A DNA stretch of 64,000 nt from Hwanghaeella sp. Lineage in GTDB: Bacteria; Pseudomonadota; Alphaproteobacteria; UBA8366; Aestuariispiraceae. The notes under the pieces were generated by a model. The model worked only from the letters and a program-made list of their open reading frames with translations. It was not told the DNA's origin and did no database searches. Position numbers and translations under genes: made by a program. This document shows, piece by piece, positions 1 to 10,130 of this stretch (the first letter of the stretch is position 1; every line of letters begins with the position of its first letter). Where the stretch lies: NCBI GenBank assembly GCA_028282025.1, contig JANQIT010000200.1, positions 1 through 64,000 of the forward strand, given 5' to 3'.

Positions 1-33
1 GCTGGGAGAGCGTCGCCCTTACAAGGCGAAGGG
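1..33 (+). tRNA. partial tRNA-Val (anticodon UAC): D-arm and anticodon-arm only, 5' part outside window and 3' part replaced by unrelated sequence
   Basis: gctgggagagc D-arm followed by the anticodon arm TCGCC-CTTACAA-GGCGA; matches the bacterial tRNA-Val core, then diverges at about position 33 where the T-arm should follow. Confidence 0.7.
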
Positions 34-856
34 CGGCGCCGGTTTCCCTGAATACTGAAGACGCGTTCGGCACCGAGGATACGGCCATTCCTCTCGATAT
101 TGAGGCCGCTCTGACGGATCTGGACGGGTCTTCAGTATTCAGGGAAACCGGCGCCGCATCCAGATCGGCGCCTACCTCCTCTTCCGGATCGGCCAGCAGT
201 TCCGGGTCCACGAAAGTATCGGAGTCAGGCGCGACGCCCGGGTCGTCATCTTCCACCGGCGGGCCGGCGTCAACCGTCTCCACCGGCGTCGCGCCCGCTT
301 CCGCGTCAGATCCGAAATCACCATCGGGAGCGAACTCCAAAACAATCTCGAGCGGCCCTTCCGCCGGAACGTTCAGAACCCTAATCGCAACTTCTTCCGC
401 GACGGGAAGGGTTGGCGGTTCGATCCTGTTGGAGGCGGCATCGCCGGCATTCGCATCCCCACCCTCCGCGGGCGTTGCCCCTAAACGCAGGCGTGCTCCT
501 TCCGGCAGGTTTTCAGAGAGCGTGCCGAGGTCCAAGCGGATAATACCTTGCAAGTCGCCGGATGCGCCGTTCGCCTCCGCCAGCGCTTCCCGGCCGACGG
601 TGACCCGGAAGCGTCTTAGATCGGTCTGCGCTTGAATGCCGGCATCGCCCGAAGCCGAGGACTCCCGCTCACCGACACGGGGATCGATCCGCGTTCCGGA
701 GTGGATGTTCGGATGCGTGACGTCGATTTCCTCGGAAACTTCAATCGACGGTGTCAGAGAGATGTCCGGCTGAACGGCCTCGTCGCCTTCGGAAGCACCG
801 AAGTCGAAGAGTTCAACAAGAGCCCGGTTACCGGCGGTCGCGTCGGTGGTAGTCAT
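1..856 (-). CDS. N-terminal part of a large acidic adhesin/RTX-type secreted protein (partial; distal ~156 nt rearranged)
   Basis: Uninterrupted minus-strand frame from ATG at 856 (MTTTDATAGNRALVELFDFGASEGDEAVQPDISLTPS...), absent from the ORF track because it runs off the edge; acidic, Ala/Glu/Pro rich; divergent from a T1SS operon; VCBS/cadherin-like EDTAIPLDIEAALTDLDG motif encoded in the invertible stretch. Confidence 0.6.
   Translation of the reverse strand, partial: MTTTDATAGNRALVELFDFGASEGDEAVQPDISLTPSIEVSEEIDVTHPNIHSGTRIDPRVGERESSASGDAGIQAQTDLRRFRVTVGREALAEANGASGDLQGIIRLDLGTLSENLPEGARLRLGATPAEGGDANAGDAASNRIEPPTLPVAEEVAIRVLNVPAEGPLEIVLEFAPDGDFGSDAEAGATPVETVDAGPPVEDDDPGVAPDSDTFVDPELLADPEEEVGADLDAAPVSLNTEDPSRSVRAASISRGMAVSSVPNASSVFRETGAALRLVRATLSQ
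34..156. repeat. 29-bp perfect inverted repeat (34-62 / 128-156) flanking a 65-bp segment
   Basis: cggcgccggtttccctgaatactgaagac versus gtcttcagtattcagggaaaccggcgccg, exact reverse complements. Confidence 0.95.
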
Positions 857-873
857 ACATTTGCCTATTCAAC

Positions 874-893
874 TGTACGTACCCCACCGTACA
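874..893. promoter_or_regulatory. palindrome TGTACG-N8-CGTACA in the adhesin/T1SS divergent region
   Basis: Read directly; lies 5' of the divergent adhesin and T1SS genes. Confidence 0.3.
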
Positions 894-1043
894 TTTGTTT
901 CATATTTTATATAAAAGCCTAATACTAACAGTGACAACAATCACATCTGTGCGCGGACAGGGCGCGGTACGAGGTTAACGCCTATGTTTTGGCAACCGGG
1001 GCTGTTGAGATACATGAGAAAAAAAAGGTATACGCTTTAGTGG

Positions 1044-2903
1044 GTGCGGTTCGTAACAGCTTGGGTGCGGCGCTTTGCAGCGGTGCATCGGAGCCTTTTC
1101 TTTATGCGACCCGAGAGCACGGGTAGGAAAGCAACCATGGGCGCCCCAAGGGAAAAATCTCGAAACGCACGGTCCAATCATTTCATTCGGACCTACATCT
1201 CAGCAGCGCTGAGGCGTTATGACGTGATGCTGTCGTCTTTGGGACTGAACGCGCTGACGCTGGCCCTTCCCCTCGTCATTCTACAAATGTACGACCGGGT
1301 CATACCCGAAGGGTCTTTGGATACATTCGCGCTTCTGATGACGGGAATCGCGGTCGTGGTGGTGATCGACGGCCTGCTGCGCCTGGTCAGAAGCCGCGTG
1401 ACATCCTGGGCCGCCGCCCGGTTCGAACACGCCTCCTCCCGGCGCGCCGTCGACAGGCTGGTCGGTGCGGAAATCGATGCATTCGAACAATCTTCGGCCA
1501 GCGAACATCTGGAACGTATCGCGGCGATCGAACAACTGCGGGATTTCAATTCCGGCCAGGGCCTGATCGCTTTGTCCGATCTGCCCTTCGTTCTGGTCTT
1601 TCTGGCGTTGATCTATCTTATCGGCGGCGACCTTGTTTTTGCACCCCTGGCCATTGCAGTGTTCGCGACCGTGTTCGCCTTGACCCTTGGGCGGTTGCTG
1701 AACAGCGCCATTCGCCGGCGTGCCGCCTTGGATGACGAACGCTACAATTTCATCTTCCAGACCCTTTATGGGATTCATACGGTCAAGGGGCTGGGGCTGG
1801 AAGCCCAGATGGTTCGTCAGTATCAAGCCTATCTGGGGCCGCTGGCCAAGGCCGTCGAACGGGTGGCGTTCCTATCGTCGGTAGGTCAGTCGATGACAAC
1901 GACGCTGGGGAACGTCGCCATGGTGGCGACCGCGGGCCTTGGCAGCATCCTGGTCGTTGGCGGATCGCTGACCGGCGGCGCTCTGGTCGCCTGCATCCTG
2001 CTGGCGGGCCGGGCGGTTCAGCCGATGATGCGTATGATCGGCATCTGGATTCAGTCCCGTAATCTGGCCATCGCCGAAAGCCGCCTTAGCGCCCTGTTGC
2101 GTATCGACCAGGAAAGCGACCGTTCGCCGATGACTCTGGTCTGCCCCGCCGAAGTTGGGGACATCACCCTGAAATCGGCAACTCTTCACAGGGGGTCGCC
2201 CGACTATCCCGTTCTGGACGATGTGACGCTGACCATTCCGAAAGGATCGATGGTGGCCGTGACCGGCCCGCTGGGCGGCGGGAAATCCTCCTTCCTGGAC
2301 ATGCTGGGCGGGCTGACGATGCCGGATGAAGGCAGCGTCCATTATAATGGCGTTCCTTACCGGGATATCGATTGGCTGGAATTCCGCAAGCGCATTGGCT
2401 ATGCGCGGCAGGACGTTGCTTTATACAGAGGAACCCTGGCGGAAAACCTTGGCTTGTTCGAAGGCGAGGAACGTTTACGCAAAGCGCTTCAGGTCAGCCA
2501 CGTCCTCGGCCTGGATGAAGTGATCGCCAAGATGCCCAAGGGCCTGGACACCAGACTGGGCGACACGGCCAGCGACCTGCTGCCCGGCAACGTTCAGCAG
2601 CAGATATCACTGGCCCGCATCCTGTCGAACAGTCCGGACCTGCTGCTGCTCGACGAAGCGAATTCCGCCTTCGACCTGCAAACCGACTTGCGGTTCCGAA
2701 ACGTGCTTCAAGCCCTGCGTGGGGCCACAACCGTCGTGATGATCACCAGCCGCCCGTCGCTGATCGCGCTGGCCGACATCGTACTGGCTGTAGACCGCGG
2801 ACGGGTCCAGGACGTGACGGAGGATTACCGCCGGCAGAAAGAGATATCCCGCCCGGACGCCAACCGCCAACAGGCGCTTCCGACCTCGGAGGTGCGGGTA
2901 TGA
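1044..2903 (+). CDS. type I secretion ABC permease/ATPase, first half-transporter (start may be 1137)
   Basis: ABC membrane domain plus NBD; Walker A GPLGGGKSS, Walker B LLLLDEANSAFD; degenerate signature LPGNVQQQ. Confidence 0.85.
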   Translation: MRFVTAWVRRFAAVHRSLFFMRPESTGRKATMGAPREKSRNARSNHFIRTYISAALRRYDVMLSSLGLNALTLALPLVILQMYDRVIPEGSLDTFALLMTGIAVVVVIDGLLRLVRSRVTSWAAARFEHASSRRAVDRLVGAEIDAFEQSSASEHLERIAAIEQLRDFNSGQGLIALSDLPFVLVFLALIYLIGGDLVFAPLAIAVFATVFALTLGRLLNSAIRRRAALDDERYNFIFQTLYGIHTVKGLGLEAQMVRQYQAYLGPLAKAVERVAFLSSVGQSMTTTLGNVAMVATAGLGSILVVGGSLTGGALVACILLAGRAVQPMMRMIGIWIQSRNLAIAESRLSALLRIDQESDRSPMTLVCPAEVGDITLKSATLHRGSPDYPVLDDVTLTIPKGSMVAVTGPLGGGKSSFLDMLGGLTMPDEGSVHYNGVPYRDIDWLEFRKRIGYARQDVALYRGTLAENLGLFEGEERLRKALQVSHVLGLDEVIAKMPKGLDTRLGDTASDLLPGNVQQQISLARILSNSPDLLLLDEANSAFDLQTDLRFRNVLQALRGATTVVMITSRPSLIALADIVLAVDRGRVQDVTEDYRRQKEISRPDANRQQALPTSEVRV

Positions 2904-5098
2904 GCAACACGCTGAGCTTCGATCACGCTAGCCTTGAGGAACGCTACGACAGTTGGCGGGACGCCTTGGGACATCGGTTGGGCGACAGTTTCCATGCCAC
3001 GCCGATACCGGCCCTGCTGACCGCATTCCTTAAGGCCAAGGGGTGGTCCGGCTCCGCCCGGTTGCTTGTCGATGCGCTTCCGCATGGGCGCGCGCCGCTT
3101 TCGTTCGAAGACATGCGCAACGTCCTGGCGCGGCTGAACGTTCGCACCATTCCGGTAAAGACCAAAGCGAAGCGGCTGCAACCGAGCATGCTGCCCTGCT
3201 TGCTTCAACCGTCCAACAGCTCCGCACCGATCGTCGTGCTGGACCGGGATAAGGATGGCTTTACGATAGAGGACCCCAGTTCCGACGTCGGCCCAAGCCG
3301 GGTGAGGTCGCTCCCCGCAGGCACATTTTATCTTCAGGAAGATATCCCGCTGCAGGAAACAGCGGGCAGGGATGCATCCCGCGATTGGCTGAAATTGCTG
3401 ATCGGCGAGTTCCGTCCTGTCATTACCGCGGCCTTCATCATCGCCTTTCTTGTGAACCTTCTGTCTATTGTGGCGCCGCTGACCATCATGGCGATTTACG
3501 ATCAGGTGATCGCCAAGGAATCGCTGGAGACACTCTATCCCTTGGCGATGGGGGTTGCGGCGGCAGTTGCGTTCGAAATTGTCCTGCGGATAATCCGCGC
3601 CGCGGGACAGGCGTATATCGGGGCCAAACTGGACTATCAGGTCGGCATGCGGGTCTTCGAACAGATCCTGCATCTGTCTCCGCGCTTTACCGAACGCGCG
3701 CCGGTCGGCGGCCAGGTCACCCGAATTCGGGATTTCGATTCCTTCCGGGAAATTTTCGCAGGCCCGCTCGCCTCCCTGGTACTGGATGTTCCTTTCACCC
3801 TGTTGTTCATCATTGCGCTGATGGCGATCGCGGGGCCGGTGTTCCTGCTGCCAATCGGCCTTGCGGCGGTCTATCTGCTGATCGCGGTGATCGTGCTGCC
3901 CGAACTGCGGAACCGCGCCAAATCGGTCGGCCGGACGCGGTCGGAACGCTACACGTTCCTGGCCGAGTTGATGGCGGCCATGCGCTCAATCAAACAACAG
4001 GCGGGCGAACAAACCTGGCTCGACAGGTTCAGGAAACTCTCCGCAGACGCGACATGGGCCAACTACGACGTCAACCGGCTGCACGCCACCGCCCAAGCCC
4101 TGTCGCAAAGCCTGATGCTGATCGCCGGGATCGCGACGCTCGGCATCTGCGTGATGAGAGTTCTAGACAATCAAATGACGCTGGGCGCGCTGATCGCCAC
4201 GATGATGCTGGTATGGCGGGTCCTGACTCCGATCCAAACGCTCTTCGGCTTGGCCAATCGCCTGCATTTGATCCGGCAATCCCTTCAACAGTTGATCGAC
4301 CTGATCGGCTTCACGCGCGAGCAGCATCCGGGGCAGTCACCGCCGGCGCCGATCAGCTTTTCGGGCTCGCTTCAATTCAACCGCGTGTCATTCCGCTATA
4401 CCCAGGACGCGAACCCGGCCCTGCTGGGCGTCTCGTTCGATGTGCGGCGCGGCGAGGTTTTCGGCATTGCCGGGGACAGCGGGGCGGGTAAGTCCACCGT
4501 CGCGAAATTGATCCTGGGACTTTACCATGCGCAAGCGGGGTCGGTGACCCTGGACGGTGTGGATCTGCGTCAGTTGCTGCCGATCACGATGCGGCAGGGA
4601 ATCAGCTATATGCCGCAACGTAACCACGCCTTCCCGGGGACGGTCTACGACAACATCATTCTGGCCGATCCGACCGCCTCCATGGACCGGGTGCGCCAAG
4701 CGTGCCGGATGGCGGGCATTCTGCATAAGATCGAAAGCCTGCCCGACGGGTTCGACACCCGGTTTCGCGACGGGTTGCAGTCGCACGTTCCACAGGCATG
4801 GCTGCGCCAACTCGCCTTGGCTCGGGCCTTCCTGATCGACGCGCCAATATACATTCTGGACGAACCGACGGCAGCGCTTGACGAAGAAGATGAGCGCTAT
4901 TTCCTGCGCGCGCTGGAGGTGCTGCGTGGGGAGCGCACCGTGATCATGATATCGCAGCGCCCCAGCCATATGCTTCTATGCGACCGGTTGATGGTTCTGA
5001 ATCAAGGTCAGGTCGTAGACCTGGACCAGCCCGACCGCGCACTCGCCAATCTGCAAGCCAGAAACGCCGCGGCCCTTCAGGCCCCGGCCGCATCTTAG
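2900..5098 (+). CDS. type I secretion ABC permease/ATPase with N-terminal peptidase-C39-like domain
   Basis: Walker A GDSGAGKST, Walker B IYILDEPTAALD; C39-like N-terminus without obvious catalytic Cys; 4-nt overlap with upstream gene. Confidence 0.88.
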   Translation: MSNTLSFDHASLEERYDSWRDALGHRLGDSFHATPIPALLTAFLKAKGWSGSARLLVDALPHGRAPLSFEDMRNVLARLNVRTIPVKTKAKRLQPSMLPCLLQPSNSSAPIVVLDRDKDGFTIEDPSSDVGPSRVRSLPAGTFYLQEDIPLQETAGRDASRDWLKLLIGEFRPVITAAFIIAFLVNLLSIVAPLTIMAIYDQVIAKESLETLYPLAMGVAAAVAFEIVLRIIRAAGQAYIGAKLDYQVGMRVFEQILHLSPRFTERAPVGGQVTRIRDFDSFREIFAGPLASLVLDVPFTLLFIIALMAIAGPVFLLPIGLAAVYLLIAVIVLPELRNRAKSVGRTRSERYTFLAELMAAMRSIKQQAGEQTWLDRFRKLSADATWANYDVNRLHATAQALSQSLMLIAGIATLGICVMRVLDNQMTLGALIATMMLVWRVLTPIQTLFGLANRLHLIRQSLQQLIDLIGFTREQHPGQSPPAPISFSGSLQFNRVSFRYTQDANPALLGVSFDVRRGEVFGIAGDSGAGKSTVAKLILGLYHAQAGSVTLDGVDLRQLLPITMRQGISYMPQRNHAFPGTVYDNIILADPTASMDRVRQACRMAGILHKIESLPDGFDTRFRDGLQSHVPQAWLRQLALARAFLIDAPIYILDEPTAALDEEDERYFLRALEVLRGERTVIMISQRPSHMLLCDRLMVLNQGQVVDLDQPDRALANLQARNAAALQAPAAS

Positions 5099-5109
5099 AG
5101 GATCGAAAC

Positions 5110-6444
5110 ATGGCCGACCGACATCCGCAGTCCCGGCACCGGCAGGATCTAGCCTATCTGACGCGCGAGGAAACGCTGGAGCAGGTCGCGCCGTCCCGGT
5201 TCGCCCTTTGGACGGCTCTGCTGACCCTCTGTCTGCTCGCGGGTGCGGGATACTGGTCCTCTCAGGTCAAGATCACCGCCGTCGCCGTCGCGGAAGGCGA
5301 AGTCATCCCGACCGGCGACGAACGGGTTGTGCAGCATCTGGAAGGCGGCATCATCGGGGAGATCGCCGTTGGGGACGGCGACATGGTAGAAGCCGGCGAC
5401 GTCCTGCTGCGCTTCGACCCGACCCAGCGCCAGGCGGAGTTGGACCAGATCCGGGCCCGCGAGGCGGCCTTGTTGATCCGGGAACGCCGGCTGCGCGCCT
5501 TCATCGACGGTGGCGAAGCGCTCTATGACGACCTGCGGGACGAGTATCCGGATCTTGTCGCCGAAGCCGAATTCTCCCTTAGCGCGGCCCGCGAGCGGAT
5601 AGAAGGCCGCAAAGCGGTGCTGAAGAGCCAGATAGAGCAGCGCAAACGAACGGTGAAAATCTTCCAGGACCAGTCCGCGAGCCTCAAAGTTCAAGAGAAA
5701 CTCATGGGCGAGGCCGCGGACATGCGCCAGACCCTGTTCGACCGCGGCACCGGATCGCGGGTCAACCTGATCGCCGCGCAGCTTGAACTGGCCAAGGTTC
5801 AAGGATCTTTGGCCGAGGCGCGCGCCTCCGCCGAACAAGCTCGCATCTCGATTGAGGAAACCCGTAACCAGATCGTAGAACTGGATCTGAACGAACGGGG
5901 GGCGTCGATGGAAGAGTTGTCTACCGTTCTGGCCGAGTTGGCGGAGGTTCGCGAGAACCTGGAACGGTTAAACGACCGTGTGACCCGTTTGAATGTCGTC
6001 TCGCCGATTGAGGGCGTCGTGCACAGAATGCAGGTCAACACGCCGGGCGCAGTCGTTGAACCCGCGGATGTCTTGATGACCATTGTTCCGCTGGACGAGG
6101 AAGTGGTGATCGAGGCGCGCATCCAGCCGAAAGATATCGGCTATTTACAGGTCGGCCAGGACGCCCGGGTCACGGTCAGCGGCTTCGACGTCCGCCGCTA
6201 TGGCGTCCTGCCGGCCGAACTGGTCCAAGTGTCCCCAACGACCTACGCCGACGAGACCGGCGGCACCTATTTCAAGGGCCGCCTGCGGCTGGGGCAGACC
6301 GCCATCGTCGCCGATGGCGTTGAACATCCGATCGTGCCCGGCATGACCGTGCAATCCGACATCGCGATCTCCGACCAATCGCTTCTGCAATACCTCACCA
6401 CCCCGGTCTATGTAGCTCTGACGCGGGCGTTTTCGGAGCGCTGA
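5110..6444 (+). CDS. HlyD-family T1SS periplasmic adaptor (track ORF begins earlier at 4978)
   Basis: MADRHPQSRHRQDLAYL...; single TM, GEVIPTGDERVVQHLEGGIIGEIAVGDGDMVEAGDVLLRFD lipoyl motif, coiled coil, SPIEGVVHRM motif. Confidence 0.9.
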   Translation: MADRHPQSRHRQDLAYLTREETLEQVAPSRFALWTALLTLCLLAGAGYWSSQVKITAVAVAEGEVIPTGDERVVQHLEGGIIGEIAVGDGDMVEAGDVLLRFDPTQRQAELDQIRAREAALLIRERRLRAFIDGGEALYDDLRDEYPDLVAEAEFSLSAARERIEGRKAVLKSQIEQRKRTVKIFQDQSASLKVQEKLMGEAADMRQTLFDRGTGSRVNLIAAQLELAKVQGSLAEARASAEQARISIEETRNQIVELDLNERGASMEELSTVLAELAEVRENLERLNDRVTRLNVVSPIEGVVHRMQVNTPGAVVEPADVLMTIVPLDEEVVIEARIQPKDIGYLQVGQDARVTVSGFDVRRYGVLPAELVQVSPTTYADETGGTYFKGRLRLGQTAIVADGVEHPIVPGMTVQSDIAISDQSLLQYLTTPVYVALTRAFSER

Positions 6445-6672
6445 TTGTGTCGCAGCGGACTTGCGCCGACACGAAAAACAATCCGCGGAAGCCAGCTTAT
6501 TTTGACCGAGCTTCACCGTGCCCTAACCGAACCGGCCAAGGATTGGATGTTAGAAATCCGCGACCGCGATGCCTATAAAGTCGGCAGAACTCTGAACATC
6601 CAATTCCAGCAGGATCGGGCAAAAGCCAGGCAGACAGTCCTCCTAAAGATATCAAGCACACCGCAGAGCGAT

Positions 6673-9012
6673 TTAGAATCGAGCTGTAGCAGACAAACCA
6701 ACCGTTCTTGGGCGACCAATGGATACCGTAGCCGCCCCTGCCCCACCGCCAGTTATGTACCGCTTGTCGCCTAGATTCTGAACGAAGAAATCGAATCTGA
6801 TGCTGCGAAGGTTGTTAACCTCGGCCTCATAGCCGAGCGCGAAGTCAACGACCGTATAGCTACCGAATTCAGTATTTCCAGCCCCTACGAAATCGATCCC
6901 GTGACCGACATAACGAGCGCTCGCCAACATATCCAAACCATTATCGAAGTAATAGCGCGCCGCAATTTGCGCTGTTACGTCCGGCGCTTGCGGCAGTTCG
7001 CTTCCTTCGACGACCCGTCTGAATCCCGCATCCGTAATTTCGGTTTCAAGAAGTCCAACTCCGCCCGATACAGTCAGAGAATCTGTCAGATCGAATTCAG
7101 CATCCAGTTCAAAGCCATACCCAATCGCTTCGGGCAGATTGCCCGCAAGACCAGTACCATTCGGGTCAGCTCCAAGCGTTATCGCGTCTTCAAACGTGTA
7201 GTAAAACGTGCTGGCATTAATCTTGAGACGGTCATTCAAGAAATTGCTACGGGCGTAAACCTCATGCTGCCGCAGCGCTTCCGGACCGAAGATAGAGATG
7301 GCGCCGCTGGGATTGAAAAGATCGAAATCTACTCCGCCATGCCGAAATCCTTCTGAATAGGTGTAACCGGTTACGATTCGATCATTCAGCTCATACCTAA
7401 TCCCAATTTTCGGAATAAAGACGGAATCCTCTGTTTCGATGGAGTTACTGTTACCACCGAAAGCGATCTGACGGCTACGTTCATCCACTTCATACCGGCC
7501 GCCTGCAATCAAGACCAGTGACTCCAGGAGTCCAACCTCGACCTCTCCAAACACCGCGATATTCTCAATCTGTCCCCTCATGACTAAGGGCAGTCCGGGT
7601 AGTTCATTGACACCGTCGTCCGAGGTATCTTCGTAGGCTACGCCCAGAACACCTTTCCGCAGCGGGCCGATCCTGCCGACGCGAACCAAACCTTCGGATG
7701 ACAGGGTCTCGGTGCCGATCGGGATCTGCAGGGGAAAGGCACCGTTAAACGGAATGAAAAAGTCATTCTTCAAAAATGAGACGTTAGCCTCCACCTCAAC
7801 AAGGTTCGAAATATCATAGGCAACTTTGCCCGAGACAACGGTCGTTTCGCTGATATCCAGGGAGTTGCTGTTTCCGAAATCGGCGTTCACCAGCGAAGAA
7901 GTATCGGAAACGTCAGTGCCGAACAGATCTTCCCGCCGTGAGTGATCAGCGGTCACCAGAACGGACAGGCCGTCGATCTTGTCCGGCTCAACAAGCAATT
8001 TTCCCCGGTATCGGCGCTGTCGCTGCTCTTCGACACGGTCGGCGATTTCTTGAGAGACGAACGGGCTTCGGACATCTACGAACGTCTCGCCCTTCGATGC
8101 TTCCGCGGTGAAACGAAAAGCAACCTGCTCTTCAACGATGGGAGCGTTCAGCATCAACGCGCCACCGACCGTACCATTCCGGTTAAAGTACGTTCCTCTT
8201 GCTGCCGCCTCGTACTCGAAGACAGGGTCGTTTGTCTGGATGCGTATTGCCCCACCCAGAGAGTTTCGGCCCGATATAGTCGACTGTGGCCCTCTCGCCA
8301 CTTCGATGCTCGAAAGATCCCAGGTGCTGTTAAGGGTTGGCGTATCGCTGATGGTTATTGGCCGTGCAACGCCATCTACCAGCGTGTTGACGCGCGCCTG
8401 TGCGCCTGTGGTGAAAGACGCTGCGCCGACAGCTCCGGCAGAACCGTCTATTCCTCGAATTGAAGGAACGGAGAAGCCCTCTTCCGCAAAGACATTGGGA
8501 ATTCCCTGAACACTCGCCCGGTTATTTGGCGTTAGCGGTGTATCGGCGGCAATGCCGCTGATGACAGTGGTACTGGCCGGTGTATCGCGCAGGGTTCGGC
8601 CAATCTTCTGACCTTGCACGACCATGGTGTCCAGTTGGATCCGTTTCGGGGCGCTGGAGCGATCCGGAGAGCTGGATAAGACATAAGCCCCACGTTCATT
8701 CCGTTCAAACGTCAGGTTTGTTTCTCGAATGAGAATCGATATTGCGCGCTCGATTGTAAAGGTTCCGGATAGAGAAGGCACGCTCTTCGCGCTCTCCAAG
8801 TGGCCCGGTGCCAGGATCGTAGCACCGGTTTTTTCTGCCAGATCGATCAAAGCGCTGTTCAATGGTTGCGCAGGAATGTCGAGAGTGAATTCCTCCGGGA
8901 TCTGCGCCAATGCCGTTGTCATACAAACAAAGGATAGCAAGCCAATGGTAAAAGCCTGACAGACAACACCGTACACTAAACTGTTTCTCATTTTACCCCC
9001 AAGACCAAGCAC
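6673..9012 (-). CDS. TonB-dependent receptor with N-terminal secretin/TonB (STN) signalling domain
   Basis: Signal peptide, STN domain (FTLDIPAQPLNSALIDLAEKTGATI), plug and beta-barrel with terminal Phe; adjacent to FecR/FecI. Confidence 0.93.
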   Translation of the reverse strand: MLGLGGKMRNSLVYGVVCQAFTIGLLSFVCMTTALAQIPEEFTLDIPAQPLNSALIDLAEKTGATILAPGHLESAKSVPSLSGTFTIERAISILIRETNLTFERNERGAYVLSSSPDRSSAPKRIQLDTMVVQGQKIGRTLRDTPASTTVISGIAADTPLTPNNRASVQGIPNVFAEEGFSVPSIRGIDGSAGAVGAASFTTGAQARVNTLVDGVARPITISDTPTLNSTWDLSSIEVARGPQSTISGRNSLGGAIRIQTNDPVFEYEAAARGTYFNRNGTVGGALMLNAPIVEEQVAFRFTAEASKGETFVDVRSPFVSQEIADRVEEQRQRRYRGKLLVEPDKIDGLSVLVTADHSRREDLFGTDVSDTSSLVNADFGNSNSLDISETTVVSGKVAYDISNLVEVEANVSFLKNDFFIPFNGAFPLQIPIGTETLSSEGLVRVGRIGPLRKGVLGVAYEDTSDDGVNELPGLPLVMRGQIENIAVFGEVEVGLLESLVLIAGGRYEVDERSRQIAFGGNSNSIETEDSVFIPKIGIRYELNDRIVTGYTYSEGFRHGGVDFDLFNPSGAISIFGPEALRQHEVYARSNFLNDRLKINASTFYYTFEDAITLGADPNGTGLAGNLPEAIGYGFELDAEFDLTDSLTVSGGVGLLETEITDAGFRRVVEGSELPQAPDVTAQIAARYYFDNGLDMLASARYVGHGIDFVGAGNTEFGSYTVVDFALGYEAEVNNLRSIRFDFFVQNLGDKRYITGGGAGAATVSIGRPRTVGLSATARF

Positions 9013-9123
9013 CGAATTGACAATGCGTCACATTCGCAATCTGGAGGAAGACGCTTCAGGGTTCCAAATCGTCACCCTTTGGGTATGGAAATCTCCCAAC
9101 CCGCCAAAATTTGAAGCAAATGG

Positions 9124-10119
9124 TTAGTCAGACGACCGAATTACCGCGACGCCCGGTATCGGTTGCAGCACCTCGACAGGAGCAATCTTCGGCAACTCCT
9201 GCAACAGCGCCCCCAAGTCCTCTGTATCAAGCGCCGCGGTGATTCTTTGTTCGGCAGCTTGCTGGTCAGCAATCACAATCCAAGTCCACAAACTCCGATT
9301 TGCTTCTGCCACGAATTTACTGATCGGTGCTTCCACATAGTAAACTCGTCCATTTCGCCATCCGGCGATTTGGCGCGGCTCGACCGTAACCAGATCTCCC
9401 ATCGCCCCACTGGGACCAACGGTCACAGCCTGACCGGCTGAGAGCGCCATCGAAACTTCATGCTCTTTTCCAAGTTTCTGCTGGTCTGTCGCACCGACTG
9501 CGACCCGCCCTTCCAGAACGGCAACGTGGGCAGAACTGTTTGCAAGTACGACACTGAACTTGGTTCCGGTGACAGTAACCTGCGCCCCTTCGGCATGAAC
9601 CCTAAACGGCCGATCAGGATCGGATTCCACGTCCAGAAAGACCGCGCCCTGCCGCAAGGTGAGGCTTCGTTCAGCTGGATCAAATCTCATCATTACACGG
9701 GAGGCGGCATCCAGGTGCAAACGCGTCCCGTCAGACAATGCAAAGGTCGACCGTTCGCCAATCGATGTTTCGTATAGTTCAAGCTGAGGATCGACGTAGT
9801 GCTCAAGTCGTGGGGCCCAAAAAAACACGGCTATCGATGTGGATACTGCGGTCACACCAGCAGCCCACCAGCTCCATCTACGCCTCTTGGTCAGGACCGG
9901 CGCCGTCGGCAATAGATCCTCGGCGCGTAGCGTTTCAACGCTTTCCCACAAGCCGGCCGCTCGCCGGTAAGCCCACTTGTGGCGAGGGTCAGCGGCCAAC
10001 CACTCCTTTAGCCCCGCCTGAAGTTCGGGGTCCATACCGCCTTCGTGAACCTCCGCGAGCCATTGATGGGCGGACAAAACGATCTTGCGATCATCTTCTG
10101 ACTTCGGTTCGTCCGTCAC
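9124..10119 (-). CDS. FecR-family anti-sigma/sigma regulator
   Basis: DUF4880-like N-terminus (AHQWLAEVHEGGMDPELQAGLKEWLAADPRHKWAYRRA), FecR core TSIGERSTFALSDGTRLHLDAASRV. Confidence 0.92.
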   Translation of the reverse strand: MTDEPKSEDDRKIVLSAHQWLAEVHEGGMDPELQAGLKEWLAADPRHKWAYRRAAGLWESVETLRAEDLLPTAPVLTKRRRWSWWAAGVTAVSTSIAVFFWAPRLEHYVDPQLELYETSIGERSTFALSDGTRLHLDAASRVMMRFDPAERSLTLRQGAVFLDVESDPDRPFRVHAEGAQVTVTGTKFSVVLANSSAHVAVLEGRVAVGATDQQKLGKEHEVSMALSAGQAVTVGPSGAMGDLVTVEPRQIAGWRNGRVYYVEAPISKFVAEANRSLWTWIVIADQQAAEQRITAALDTEDLGALLQELPKIAPVEVLQPIPGVAVIRSSD

Positions 10120-10130
10120 GGCATGAAACC

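Noticed and set aside
2825-3673. 282-aa antisense ORF
   Set aside because: Overlaps two well-supported ABC genes; no recognisable motifs, His/Arg/Gly-rich shadow ORF.
3385-4491. 368-aa plus-frame ORF inside the second ABC transporter gene
   Set aside because: Arg/Gly-rich alternative-frame ORF typical of high-GC coding DNA; the 732-aa ABC frame fully explains the region.
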